This document shows positions 12,342-23,911 of a DNA stretch of 64,000 nt, one piece after another. Each line of letters starts with the position of its first letter. Within the stretch, counting starts at the first letter, position 1. A program made the position numbers and the translations under genes. The DNA is from Nymphaea colorata (lineage: Eukaryota; Streptophyta; Magnoliopsida; Nymphaeales; Nymphaeaceae). The notes beneath the pieces are model-generated. The model saw only the letters and a program-made list of their open reading frames with translations, did no database searches and had not been told where the DNA came from. The stretch lies in contig NC_045141.1 of assembly GCF_008831285.2 (NCBI RefSeq), forward strand, positions 20,208,848 to 20,272,847, written 5' to 3'.

Positions 12342-13659
12342 ATGGACGACTTAGACGCAGATTGCTTCGACTTCGTGGACGACTTCTACTTCTCAGCGTT
12401 GGAGGCGGCGGGTGAGGACCTCCTCCCCGTCTCGGACGAAAAGTACGCGGACGCCTTGCAGTTCCAGGAGGTCGTCATGGCCTCCGTCATTCCCTCAATT
12501 CGGAAAAGTACGCCGACGCCACCTCATCCGGCCACGTCAAGGCGAGACGTTTCTCCGCCGAGTCCGACCTCAACGTCCCGTCTTGAGGGCGAGCCCTCCG
12601 GTTTCGTCTGCGGCATCTGCATGGAGCCCAAGGCAATCTCCGAGTCGTTCCGGAACCCGTCCTGCTCGCACCGGTTCTGCACCGACTGCACTCGGCAGCA
12701 CCTGACCGTGCGGATCCAGGAGAATGCGTCTCGTGTGCGGTGCCCCGAGTCGGGGTGCAAGGCGGAGATAGACCCGGAGTGGTGCCAGGGGATGGTACCG
12801 GGTCAAGTGTTCGAGAGGTGGTCGGCCGTCCTCTCCGAGTCGGCCATATCCGCCGAGAACCGGGTCTATTGCCCCTACGGCGACTGCTCGGCGCCGATGG
12901 AAGTCGAGGGTAGAAGCGTAATTGTCCAGGCAGAGTGCCCCCACTGCAACCGCCTGTTCTGCGCGAAGTGCAAGACGCCGTGGCACGCGGGCTCCGATTG
13001 CGAGGAGTATCGGCTTGGGGACAGTGGCACGAACGATATTTTGTTGAAGAAGTTGGCCAAAGAGAAAATGTGGGCGAGGTGCCCTAAGTGCAAGTTTTAC
13101 GTCGAGAAGGTGGATGGTTGCCCTCACATAACGTGCAGGTATGTTCGCAACGTACTTAGGACGCCACTCGTGTTTATTTTTCCAAAATGCCAATTGTCAC
13201 ATTCATCCCATTCATACTGTTTACAATCACCAGATTTGAAACAAAAAGTCGCCATTTCTGTAAGTCGGATTTTTTCCCCTGGTTTCTTACATGAAAAAGA
13301 AAAAAATGAAAATTATATCTAAAATAGTATGATATCTTGGTAAGAGGTTTCTCCACAATTTGAATTGTATATTATAAATGTCAATTTAATTTGAATGGAA
13401 TCGAAAAGTTCCATTTGAGCAGCTCACCAACCTCAATTTCAGTAACTTAAGATGGTTTTCAACCAGTGAATAATATCTCACCTTTCGAACGCGTTTTTAA
13501 TGGTTTAACCCTGAGCTTGTCAACCGCCTGCAATTAACCATTCTTGATTAATTTCCCATGTTTGATTGCAGGTGCAGCTTTCAATTCTGCTACCAGTGTG
13601 GTAGTGCTTGGGACCAGGCGCATCTTGCTTGTAGAGCTCGAGAGCAGCATATACTTTAG
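12342..13659 (+). CDS. RBR-type (RING1-IBR-RING2) E3 ubiquitin ligase
   Basis: Two exons, 12342-13138 and 13572-13659, encode 294 residues. RBR ligases take ubiquitin from an E2 onto a RING2 cysteine before transfer to substrate. The N-terminus is acidic (DDLDADCFDF then VSDEKYADALQFQEV), as in many plant RNF14/RSL1-like proteins. RING1 covers residues 90-139 (CGIC, CSHRFC, CTRQH, CPESGC). The IBR covers about 160-225 (CPYGDC, CPHC, FCAKC, C220). RING2 starts at C247 (CPKC). By analogy with HHARI, the catalytic cysteine is C260 in VDGCPH. The intron splits RING2 just after ITC, and exon 2 supplies CSFQFCYQCG. The protein ends 19 residues after this block, so it has no Ariadne or other C-terminal domain. 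Exon 1 is very GC-rich. The start is chosen from the TATA box and the family N-terminus. Confidence 0.93.
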
Positions 13660-14062
13660 TCGATGATGCATACATATTTTTTCCCTTCTAACTTGCTTGA
13701 TTGAAAATCATTGGTTACTTTAGGACGTTGTTGAAGGAAGGTTCTCAAAACTTCACCTTGTTTGATTGTCTCGTGCAAAAAATGTCAAAGAAATACCAAG
13801 TTTAAAGTTTTCCTTGGAAAGTTTCCCTACGCGTTCGGCAACCTGCAGAGCAGTCCAGAGTGCGTGTTCCCGTGTCGACTTCCTCTTCCTCATTCCAAGA
13901 GCCGTACTCCTCCAAATTGTCTGTATTCGCGAGTGCTTGTCCAAGCAAAAAAATGTTCTTCCTTTTTGGCATTAGCCGTTTTCCATTGTCAAAAAAGAAT
14001 ATGTTCCTTCAAAGAATGAACGAACGTGTCCTGCAAAGCCTGCTGTGTGTGTGCCACTTTTG

Positions 14063-14082
14063 TTAAACCCTAAACCCTAAAC
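14063..14082 (+). promoter_or_regulatory. Telo-box-like motif
   Basis: TAAACCCTAAACCCTAAACC contains two to three units of the plant telomere repeat. Short interstitial copies (telo boxes) are common near plant genes for the translation machinery. Here it lies about 400 bp after the RBR gene, so its role is unclear. Confidence 0.5.
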
Positions 14083-17000
14083 CAAGCTGGAATCAATGCT
14101 AAAACTGACGCGTATTTTGACTCGAATTAGATCCAATCAGTTCGTTTTGCTAAGTTTGAGATCCAAGGATATATTACATGAAGAGACTTGAGATCAGATA
14201 TACAATGAAACAAACACACCCGTAACATGTACATGTAAAATATGTTTCGTAATTGTGTCCCCACATGTCCTAGAGAACTTTTTGGCTTTGCCCAACCGAG
14301 CTTGAGCTAATTAATAGTTATGATCGAAACCAGGAATTTTAGGCTTGAGCGGCACTAAATATAAAACCTTCACACTTTAAGAAACATGCATAATATAAAC
14401 AATTTTTAAAATACCAACATGAAAATAAAAAGAATTTTTTGGGGTTGGTGTGCGCAACTGCCCACACCTGCATATATGTGCCTCCGCCACTGGCGGCTGC
14501 ATCGCCCCGACTCATCAATAGAGGAGGCTTATGGCTTATTCAATAGTAGTTGTGCCAACAAAAGTTTGAATCTTAGTCGTCTTTACTCAAAAGTGATGTG
14601 TGTTTGCAATATCATTCTCTCTCTATATAGAAGAAGAGAAAGGTAAAGGTAAAGAAACTTATAAAATTAACCATTACTTTCTACGGAAGAAATATTTGGC
14701 ATCGTCCACGTCCAATCGCTTTGTTGAAAAAAAGGTGATAGAGATATGCAAGATCATCGATTTGGTGGTCTCCCCTTGTAAGTATTCCTCCTCGTGGAAG
14801 CAAACATAAGACATATGGTATGGTGGTGATACGCGCCATCGCAGTCTGTCTTTTCTCTATAAGCAATTGCGATCGCGCGCGTCACCATCATCCTGCCATT
14901 TTTCTATAGCAACAAAGCTGTTGACGAAAATGAAAAGGGGATGATAGCTTCTTCTTATACGCGCTAGTGGTATTATGCCCAATATTGTTTAGGTGCTGTT
15001 ATCCCGTAACAATTAGTGGAGGCCGAGCGGATGTCATGATCATGCAATGGAACACATAAGTGTCTGTCCCGATTTGGAGATCTTGACATTCTTGTGAGGT
15101 CGGACGACTTGACTTTGTCTCGAGAAAGTTTAGACACGGTGGACGCCAATCGTCGGTGGCTTTGAAGACTCTTTTTCCATTAGCGGACGATTGATTAATC
15201 TTAGGGATTGTTTATCGAATATTCTTGTAGAAGTCGCAGGGGAAAATTTTCCACATTTTGATGAATTTTTTGCCCCTGTATTGTCCAATTATCACTTGAC
15301 TTGTTTGATGGGCCAGTAAAGAAAATGTCAAACTCAAAGAAATTTGACTTTCTATCCATTACTCATGCTGTTTGGGTGAATTCATCCCGCCCATCCAGCA
15401 CATGGTAAAGGAGGTTTAACTGAAAATCTGCACTTTGAGGAACCCACTGTTTAGACAAACAATAGATTTTTTTAACCGTACATTTTATATTGAAAACGAA
15501 GTCGTGTTTACAGTTTCCCATCTCAGAGTTTAATCTGAAATCCCTTTATATAGGACCGACATAATGAGCAAACACCCAAATTTTACCGCTGTGTGAAAAT
15601 GTGAATTAAAATCGCCAAGTCCTCATATTTAAGGTTGTATTAGCAAAAAGATGAAGGGATAACTGACTTTAAATTCTAAGATTTGAGATTGTCAAACACT
15701 TCGGATGCCTCAATTTAGATATTTGACGGTTGAAAGCAAGGGGACCCTCTTATCTCGTTCAAAGTAAACAACCATATCTTAAAAGGGATCTAAATGACTT
15801 AGATTTGGGACCATTATATATTTTGGAATGTCAAATCTAGATAAGTAAGAGAAGTATTTCATTCTATCATTCAACTGAGAGCCGATCTACCTTTTTCCTA
15901 GTACTAAGTTTACTTTTGACGTCTCGATGTGACACTCCTCATTATGCTTCAACTTGCATATTATTGCTTTTCTTTTGCAACACAAAGAAAACTCAAAACT
16001 ACCAGCATCCGCGCCGTACTCCGTCTATTGCACCAATTTCTAGTCAATGTTGTATTTGGTACGTCTAAGAGATAAAAAGTCATGCCTCATCCAACTCATT
16101 TGTATTCCACAAGCGGACACATGATTTGACTCCAGATCCAACTGTCGGCCATGTGACCAAGTCTACATACTCTGGTGAGATGGTCTAATCCATTTTTGGA
16201 TGCTGATCCAACAGAAAACTAGTGTTCTAAACTCACTAATCAGATAGACTCTGGACCGAACTTAGTTGCATATATGATTATGAGACCAATTCAACCAAAC
16301 TAAAGTACCCCCATTTGATACTCAATCATGAGATCCAACGTTTGTCGGGATTTGGATTTTGTTCCCCTTTTCTGCAGTAGGTCCCGTTTATGAAGAGGGC
16401 CCCAAATATCCGATACGAGACATTTTAATATCACTACAGTGCGGGAATCGGTCAATTCAACTCTTTCTATACAAAACAAATCGGTTCATACAGCTTTGAT
16501 TACAGAACCGATACGACCTTAGCAGTACGGACGTCGCCGTATTTTATATTCATACTTTTTTCCGTGCAAAGAAATTGTCGTCCACGTGAGAAGCAAAAAA
16601 TATCTTCCTTTCCTTAACGAGTTTTTAATGTATAAAAACTTCTTTCAAACGGCGAGTAAACTTAATATTAAATTTAAATTATTCATTAAAAACCCAAAAA
16701 AAATCCATATCGTGGGCCTTGGAAGATGAGCATCACATCTGTCGTATGCAAATGTCAAATCCAGTTAAAGCCTATTCCGGTGGATTGTGCATAAAACTTT
16801 ATTTTGAACAATGTGACTTGGTTTTATTTTGACAACACAAAAGGATAAAACCTTGCTCCTCAATGAACCTAAAACACTTCGACTGCAATAAAGTTTTATA
16901 TTTCGACTTGTTTAAATTATTTCAAATTAAAATCCGTTCGAATCAAATTTAATTTTTTCTTTCACTTTTTTTAATTAAAAATTGAACCGAACATGGGTTC

Positions 17001-17196
17001 GTTGTCTACATGATCCACCACAATCCCCCTTGGGATCGCCGGAATAATCCAAACCCACGTTGAATTTATTGATATTTTTGTAAATATTCAAAAGTTAATT
17101 TTGAAAATTAATCAATCGCATAAATCGCCTAAGCCAAAAACATAGGGATTATCAATTGGCACTTCTGAGCCCAGCGACGCGTTTCATCGTGCGCAC

Positions 17197-17428
17197 CACG
17201 TGGTCACGATGCAGCTGCCCGCACGGCACGCGTACTGCGCTCGCGCGCACCGCTTGCGTCCTCTTTCGTTAATTTCTTCCCTGCAAACGAATCCCTTTTG
17301 TCCGTTACTCCTTTAACTCCTCCTCTGTGGTCTCCGCCAACATATCCACCGTCCGTTTTGCCACGTGGAATCCGATCCATTACCACGAGCACGGAGCTCT
17401 TCGACAGGTGGATACCATGCGCCACGTG
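17197..17428 (+). promoter_or_regulatory. Cluster of three G-boxes (CACGTG) upstream of the LPA1-like gene
   Basis: CACGTG occurs at 17197-17202, 17362-17367 and 17423-17428, each as CCACGTGG. The last sits in a perfect 14-bp palindrome, GCGCCACGTGGCGC, at 17419-17432. A fourth copy is at 16583-16588. G-boxes are bound by plant bHLH and bZIP (ABRE-type) factors. They lie 0.7 to 1 kb before the probable first exon of the next gene. Confidence 0.55.
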
Positions 17429-18194
17429 GCGCGCAGAGGGAACGAGTTTACCTGACCTGGGGTCGAATTTTATACGGAACGGGGACTCGCGAGTCATTTT
17501 CGTCCCTCTTCGAGGGTGTTTTCGTCCTTATGGGTTTACGGCTTGCGCAAACGGCAAAGCCGCATCTGGTCGCCCCGCTTTCCGTGACGTTGATCGGAAG
17601 ATGGGAAATGACTATAATGCCCTTACGACCTCGACGACGAGAGCGCGCTCGAAAGGGTCAACAGTTTTCGAACGGACGTGAATACCCCTGCCCGGGGTTC
17701 TGAGACAATTATGAATTTTTTTGGATATGGATCCCTGGAACATGAATAAATTGGGAGCAAAAAATTCATTTCAATTGGATCCGCAATCGAAAGATTCAAA
17801 ACCCTGTGATTTTGTCTTACCAGTCGAATCCTGGGTCAAGCTTTAAACGGATCCGGCCCGCCGAGTTCATTACTTGAAAACGGGAAGATCAGTTTGGTCG
17901 TTTCAGAAAGTGAAGGGGGGTAAAACAGACTCAACTGGACGCCCAAGGGAAAGGCTGGAAGGGCATTATGGTATTTTGATGGAAGCTGTCTATGTCTAGG
18001 GAGTCTAGGAGCAGAGGGGGTGGGGACAAGGGTGGATCCAGGGAATGCGGGGTGCGTCGAGACCGGTTCGGCCAAAGACGGCGGAGGCGGGAGGGGCGCG
18101 CCCCCGCGTAAATGCCCGTTCTGCCCTTCTTCCCCCACCTCTGTCCCCGGCCTTAAATCGCCGATCCGGCGGTCTCCTCCGTTCATCCACCGCC

Positions 18195-18281
18195 ATGGCC
18201 TCCGCCCCCATGCCTCTCCCCCCTTCTCCTCCTTCCTACCTTCTCCGAGCAACGATGCCGCGCATTCCGCTTCCATCGTAG
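18195..18281 (+). other. Upstream ORF in the probable non-coding first exon of the LPA1-like gene
   Basis: A 28-codon frame starts with a strong-context ATG (CGCCATGG) and ends in TAG. It lies in a C/T-rich segment that ends at a good splice donor (18340, CAG then GTAAGA). A matching acceptor (CGTCTCAG) at 19146 lies just before the main ATG at 19153, giving a leader intron of about 806 bp. The exon is inferred from splice signals, not from transcripts. Confidence 0.45.
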
Positions 18282-19152
18282 GCAGGCCCAGCATCCTCCT
18301 CCTCCTTCGCCTCCTCCTCTGCTGTTGCTTCCTCGTTCAGGTAAGAACATGATTTCTTTCGCATTTTGCTCCTTACGTGGAATCGTGTCATTCCTTGTGC
18401 TTGCTGTTTTTTACTGCTATTCTTTTCTGTATTAGGGGCCTGGGGTGAGAGATTTTTTGATATTCTTCCCTTTTTATTCTCTTGTTTTCATTCGTTGGTT
18501 TCTTAGTTTTCTGGATTGCATTGCAGAGAGCTCTGGTGGAAATCCCAAGCCAATTTTGGTCCATGCGTGGTTGAATTGCTGGCTTGGGAATTGGGGATTG
18601 AGGGATTTGGTTGATGTGATCATGTCGATTTTTTTCTTATTTCCCTTTAATTTTCCGGATTTTTGGGTTTATTAAGTGGTGGTACGGACGACCTTCCTTT
18701 AAAAGTGTCTTTTTTTTGGGGCATTTGACAATGAGGCTATTTTTTTACTTATTTTTTCAAAGCAGAATTTTTTGAATTTTTCTTTTTTTTTTTCAAAAAA
18801 AAATGTCATATAGTTTGTGAAAAATGTCCGTCTCTTCCCCTCTCTTTTCTGGCGCGCGACTATCTATTGGGAAGGGGAGGGTCCCTGTAGCCTTTTTCTG
18901 GAAAAATAATTCCACTTTTTGCTTCTTCTTCTTTTTTCCCTCAATTTGATTTAACCAGAATGATTGTTTTTGCCCTTTTTGCAAGCGTAAGTTTGCAATT
19001 GTTTATTAGCCTTTGGCCTGGGAAGCGAATGCAGTCTCTGTATCTTTCTCCCTTTTGATCGTTTGGTGCTTCCTTTTGTTTTCCCGGTTAAAGACTGTCT
19101 GATTTGGTTTTCCGGAATCATGTGGGCAAGATTTTGGGCGTCTCAGGAAGAA

Positions 19153-22100
19153 ATGGCGGAGCTGCCGAAGCTCCTCTATATCTTGGTGGACGACGGGGAG
19201 AAGAGCGACGTCGAAGGGAATTCGTCGTTTCCTTCGCCGCCGTCCTCGTTCCGGTACACGCGCTCTCTGTTGCAGAGCACTCTGCAATTCATGGGCTGCA
19301 AAGCCCGACATGCCTTCAAGGTGCATCTCTTTCTTTCCCTTGCCAGTTTAGGCCCTGTCAATTTACGTTTTGATCGATTCATTCAAGGTCGGAGCAACTG
19401 TTCATGCATGTGATAGATTTCATGCACGTACTTCTCCATATGTGTTTCGGCCTTTTCCCGCCCATTCGTTCATCTTTTTGGATGAAAAAGTGGACAACAG
19501 TAATGGGTTGATTCCCTGATCTGATCAGATTAGCCGAAGGGTTTTCGAGGTGTTGAGAAGCGAGTGTCTTGGGGATGTGACGATGCCTGTTAAGGATGAA
19601 GGTTTTAACCGCAGCTGCCGAGAAAAGGAAGGTGGTAATGATTCCGTCTCTGCAGATGCTGGTGAAAATGACAGCATACCGTTCGAGGCATACAAGAGGC
19701 GTACAACCATCACTGTTGATAGGAAGACCTTCTTGGACGTTGTTTGTGATGCCCTTTCCCAGTACAAGTATGTTGGTCCAAATCAAAGAGCTGATTTGGT
19801 TTTAGCATGCAGGTATGGCGTCTTAAATTTTGTTAACTTGAGGACCTGTTTTAAGAAATCTGAAATGCTTGAATGGTCTAAGAAGGAGCTTTGGTAATCT
19901 TTAATTTTCTTTTCTACGAATTCTTTTAGCTCCTCGTGCTCTTTTTAGTTTTTATTGTGTTATGTTCTTTTGTTTTTCTGTTTGATTTTCAAATGGTTTT
20001 GGGTTCAGTTAAAATGGAAAGAACAAATGTCAAGCAATGCAAATATGGGCGTGTCAATTTTTTGTTAGTTCTTTTTATTGTTCCTGATTAGTTAGCTTTG
20101 ATATGTTGTCCTTTCTTCTTCCAGAATTCGTGAAAGGAAAGAATCTGTGACAGTTCTGCTATGTGGAACAAGCGGGTGTGGCAAGTCCACTTTATCTGCA
20201 CTGTTGGTAATTTCCCTGGGGTTGTATGCGTACATTCATTTGTATGCCTTCTTGATGGCAACATTGCTGCGTTCTTATTCATGTAGCCTGAAATGAGCCT
20301 CCTCTGAGTGATTTGCTTCTTGTGACGAAAATTTATTGTTACCTTTTGTCAGCCATACATCATTATTACTAGTTGGTAAAACCTTTGGAGGAGGAAAATC
20401 TATTATCCACGACCCATGGAGAAAAATTGTTGTCCATTTTCCATTATATATGAATCTATCCTGTAACATGAAGCAGTTTAGAATATTTTATCAAATTGTC
20501 CCAGCTAATGGTTATTAAATTATAAAAAGTATTAAATTTCTCTGTAAGATTTTGTTTTTGTTGTCCTCCTACTATGTATATATATTTTCGTTTCCCTACA
20601 GGGTAGCCGCTTGGGTATCACAACGGTGATTTCTACTGACTCCATTCGGCACATGATGAGGAGTTTTGTAGATGAGAAGCAAAATCCTTTATTATGGGCG
20701 TCTACGTACCATGCTGGTGAGTTCTTGGATCCAGTTGCAGTTGCCAAGGCAAAAGCAAAACGCAAAGCAAAGAAATTAGCAGGCAAGTCTGCTGCAGTTA
20801 AAGTGGACGAGGATGGGTCTTCTCACGGAAAATCTGAACCAAGACTTGATTCAGCTTCTACATTGGAAGCCATCGGCACAAAACAAATGGCCATCGAGGG
20901 ATTCAAGGCCCAAAGTGAGATGGTAATTGATAGTCTAGATAGACTTATTACCGCATGGGAAGAAAGGAATGAATCTGTTGTTGTTGAAGGTGTCCATTTA
21001 AGCCTTAATTTTGTGGTAGGTTTTTCCTGGCTAGTACCTTCTCTTCTATTATATCTGGTTCGGCTCCTTCACATGCATTCTCTCCTCAATTGCTTTCCCT
21101 TTTTTCTTTTTCTTTGCCAGATGGGCCTCATGAAAAAACATCCTTCAATTATACCCTTTATGATTTACATAACAAGTGAGGACAAACATATGGAAAGGTT
21201 TGCTGTCCGTGCAAAGTATATGACATTGGACCCAGCAAAAAATAAATATGTCAAGTATATACGCAATATCAGGACCATCCAGGAGTACCTATGCAACAGA
21301 GCTGATAAGCACTTGGTGCCAAAGATTAACAACACAAATGTAGATAGGAGTGTAGCTGCCATCCATGCAACAGTTTTTAGTTGCTTGCGGAGGCGTGAAG
21401 CTTATGAGCAGCTTTATGACCCAACAACAAACACGGTTGCTGTAATTGATGAGGAATACAGAAATCAGTGTGCTGCTAATTCTTTAAGTTCAAAAGGAAT
21501 GTTCCAGCTAATTCAAAGAAAAGGATCTTCTCGGCACCTGATGGCTCTTCTTAACATGGATGGCTCCATAGCCAAGGCTTGGCCTGTCGAACCAGTAGAT
21601 AATGATGGAACCTTGACACTGAGCTATGGAATGGACAAGGGGGACAGAAGTCCTTTATATGGCCCCTTGCAGATTGGGAAAGCAGAGCCGGTGAACTTGC
21701 AGTTTGGTAACTTCGGCATTAGTGCATGGCCCAGTGATACTGCAGGGACCAGCTATGCTGGAAGTATCGATGATTCCATTAAAGGTGATACTGCTGAGAG
21801 TGGAAGCCGGTATCAGTCGTCATGCTGTAGTTCACCAAGGTTTTCTGATGGAGCTGCAAAAGAGGTATGATGCATTCTTCTTTTCATGACCATTGAACTT
21901 CCAAGCCATTTTTTGATAGGAGTATATATCGGAAATGAAAGTTGTAATAGACATGAAGTCATTCATCTGTCCTGTACCCCTTTGTTTTAAAGTTATAAGC
22001 TTCTGTGCTTTTTGAAGTGGTAGTGTTTGTCTGGAGCTTTAGATAGACAGGAGTTTGATGTTCTTCCAAGGGCAGGATACGAAAAAATCCTAGTCATGTA

Positions 22101-23911
22101 TCTCTGAGGGGGCATCCGTCCTTGGGGGCCGAAAGGGAAACCATTGATGCTTAGACTTCAGGGCAAAAGCTAACATGCGTATGGTTGCTTTCTTCTCTGT
22201 ACCTTTCTTCCTCCTTATATAGAATCACGTCTCATCGCACCTTCTTTTCCAACCATGTGGTTGTCGCAGGCAATATTTTGTTATCCAAATTTGATCCGGT
22301 TGTAAGGGTTGCATAATTCTTTTTTTGGATGTCACTATTTCTTCGCTTCACATTTTAGTTTACTCGTTACAAGAATGGCTTGGTTGATTTTGGTTTTTGG
22401 CAGCTTAAAGAGGAGATATCGGTTTGTGGCAGTGAAGAGGAAGTTGAAGATGTACCAGACAAGGATAGTGACGAGGATCTAAGTGACGCTTTAGAAAAGC
22501 AAATGCATGATGAGGTACGTATGTAGCCAATTAGCCACAAAATACTACTCATGCTTTGCCTTTTTTCACATTTTAATATCTAGGAGAGTAATTAAACAAA
22601 TAGAAAGCCCTCAGCCCTGCATTCACGGTGTCTTCATTGAAGATTTGAAGATGCAATTCCCTAGTAGTAATCCTGTTAAAGTCTAATGTCGTTGCAAACA
22701 AGTGGAGTAGGAATTCAGAAAGATGGAGAGAGAGAATTATATCCAAAGCATTAATAATATCCTAGGGTACAAACATGAATGTTGCTCAAATATTTGTTTG
22801 TGAGGACATGTCCAACTGTCAACCTCTAAGAACATTGTTTGAAGGCATACGACTTCTACGTTGTAACGATGGAAAAAGAAAGATATTGATTATGTGCACC
22901 GGAAGAAGGAACGCTTGAGCACAACGCCGGAAGGGGGAAATTAAGAGTTTGAGATTCGTCTAGAACCCAAGCTATCTCTCGGTGGGTTTGCATTCTCATT
23001 TATAGCTCAAAACTTTCCTGGTCCAATGTTGTCCAACTTTGCTGACTTACCCTTTTCAACCCGTATGTTGTTCGTTCTGGAAACACGTCTTCTTATTCCA
23101 TCTTTTCCTAAATCCCCTTGAAGAAATAGAAGCTCGAGAAGGAAGACCTGGTTCAGTTGCTATTTGTTTGAAAACTTCCGACATGGGAAGAAGTGGTGGC
23201 TCGGACGGCTGGACGAATAATGACACGTTTGTTGGATTGCAAACCTGGACTTGTATTTCATATTACATGTTGCTTTCCTTGCTATCTCATTGAATGAACT
23301 GAAGTGGTAAACGTATGCAACAATATTTAGCGGCCGTTGGTTTCTCATATATTGCAAATCCTCTACTTGGATTAGTGTACTGGCTTCCTTCTCTCCTCCG
23401 TATCAATCTAATCGACAGTCTGTGCTTGGGAATCCTGGCTTAATGGCTTTTTCATTTTTAGCTCGAGGGTTCTGTCGATGAGCAATCAACGAAGTCAGAT
23501 GAGGAGTATGATGATCTGGCAATGCGTGATGAACAAGAAAGTGGGTACTGGTCTGAAGATGATGAAGGCAGCAGTCTCTACAAGCATGAGCTACGGTCAG
23601 AAAACAATGAAGGTGGTGGACAGGATGATCATCAATTTGGGAATCCAGAAGCAGGCAGCAAGACTGATGATGATAGATACCGGCAGAATCTTGATCAGTT
23701 CCTGGGTAACAGCAAAAATTATTCAAATCCTTCTTGTTGCTACTCCTCTCTATTATTAGAGAAGGAACAGCGGAGCATGTCTACAGATGATGGTGCTGCA
23801 CAGGCTAACCTTCTTATTGGAACTACATTCCATGGCCGATCAAGGAGTATTCCTGCACTGGGTAAATATGGATCTTTAGCAAATGGGCCAATTTTGTCTG
23901 GCGCACCTTAG
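19153..23911 (+). CDS. LPA1: LPA1-like P-loop NTPase (2-phosphoglycerate kinase-related)
   Basis: Coding exons are 19153-19320, 19529-19812, 20125-20206, 20602-21015, 21121-21864, 22404-22514 and 23462-23911. They encode 750 residues. The protein is homologous to rice LPA1 (low phytic acid 1), which is needed for normal seed phytate and resembles archaeal 2-phosphoglycerate kinase; the exact reaction in plants is not settled. The N-terminus [14 protein letters not shown] and [11 protein letters not shown] are typical of the family. The Walker A loop GTSGCGKST is at about residues 165-173, in the 82-bp exon. After it come [12 protein letters not shown], an inserted basic [10 protein letters not shown] stretch, and [26 protein letters not shown]. 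The C-terminal 250 residues are hydrophilic, with acidic runs. The start is chosen by family N-terminus and by the acceptor 7 bp upstream. It is convergent with the Pumilio gene. Confidence 0.93.

Larger units (their letters stand above)
13660..18194. other. Intergenic spacer between RBR and LPA1-like genes
   Basis: About 4.5 kb. The first part is AT-rich, with small overlapping frames lacking any domain, and has a short telomere-like motif at 14063-14082. From about 17160 the sequence becomes GC-rich with several G-boxes and long overlapping frames on both strands (17204-17703, 17836-18294). These look like promoter and CpG-rich DNA rather than coding sequence. No gene is supported. Confidence 0.6.

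Noticed and set aside
12570-13193. 207-residue minus-strand frame
   Set aside because: It is a shadow of RBR exon 1, which has intact RING and IBR cysteine patterns on the plus strand.
14063-14082. Possible interstitial telomere array
   Set aside because: Only two to three units are present, the size of a telo box and not a telomere relic.
17204-17703. Overlapping GC-rich frames on both strands
   Set aside because: There is no domain, no splice context and no codon bias. G-boxes in the same interval point to promoter DNA.
17836-18352. Minus-strand 152-residue frame and plus-strand 110-residue frame
   Set aside because: They are Pro/Ser/Arg-rich and overlap the probable leader exon of the LPA1-like gene. 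No recognisable domain.
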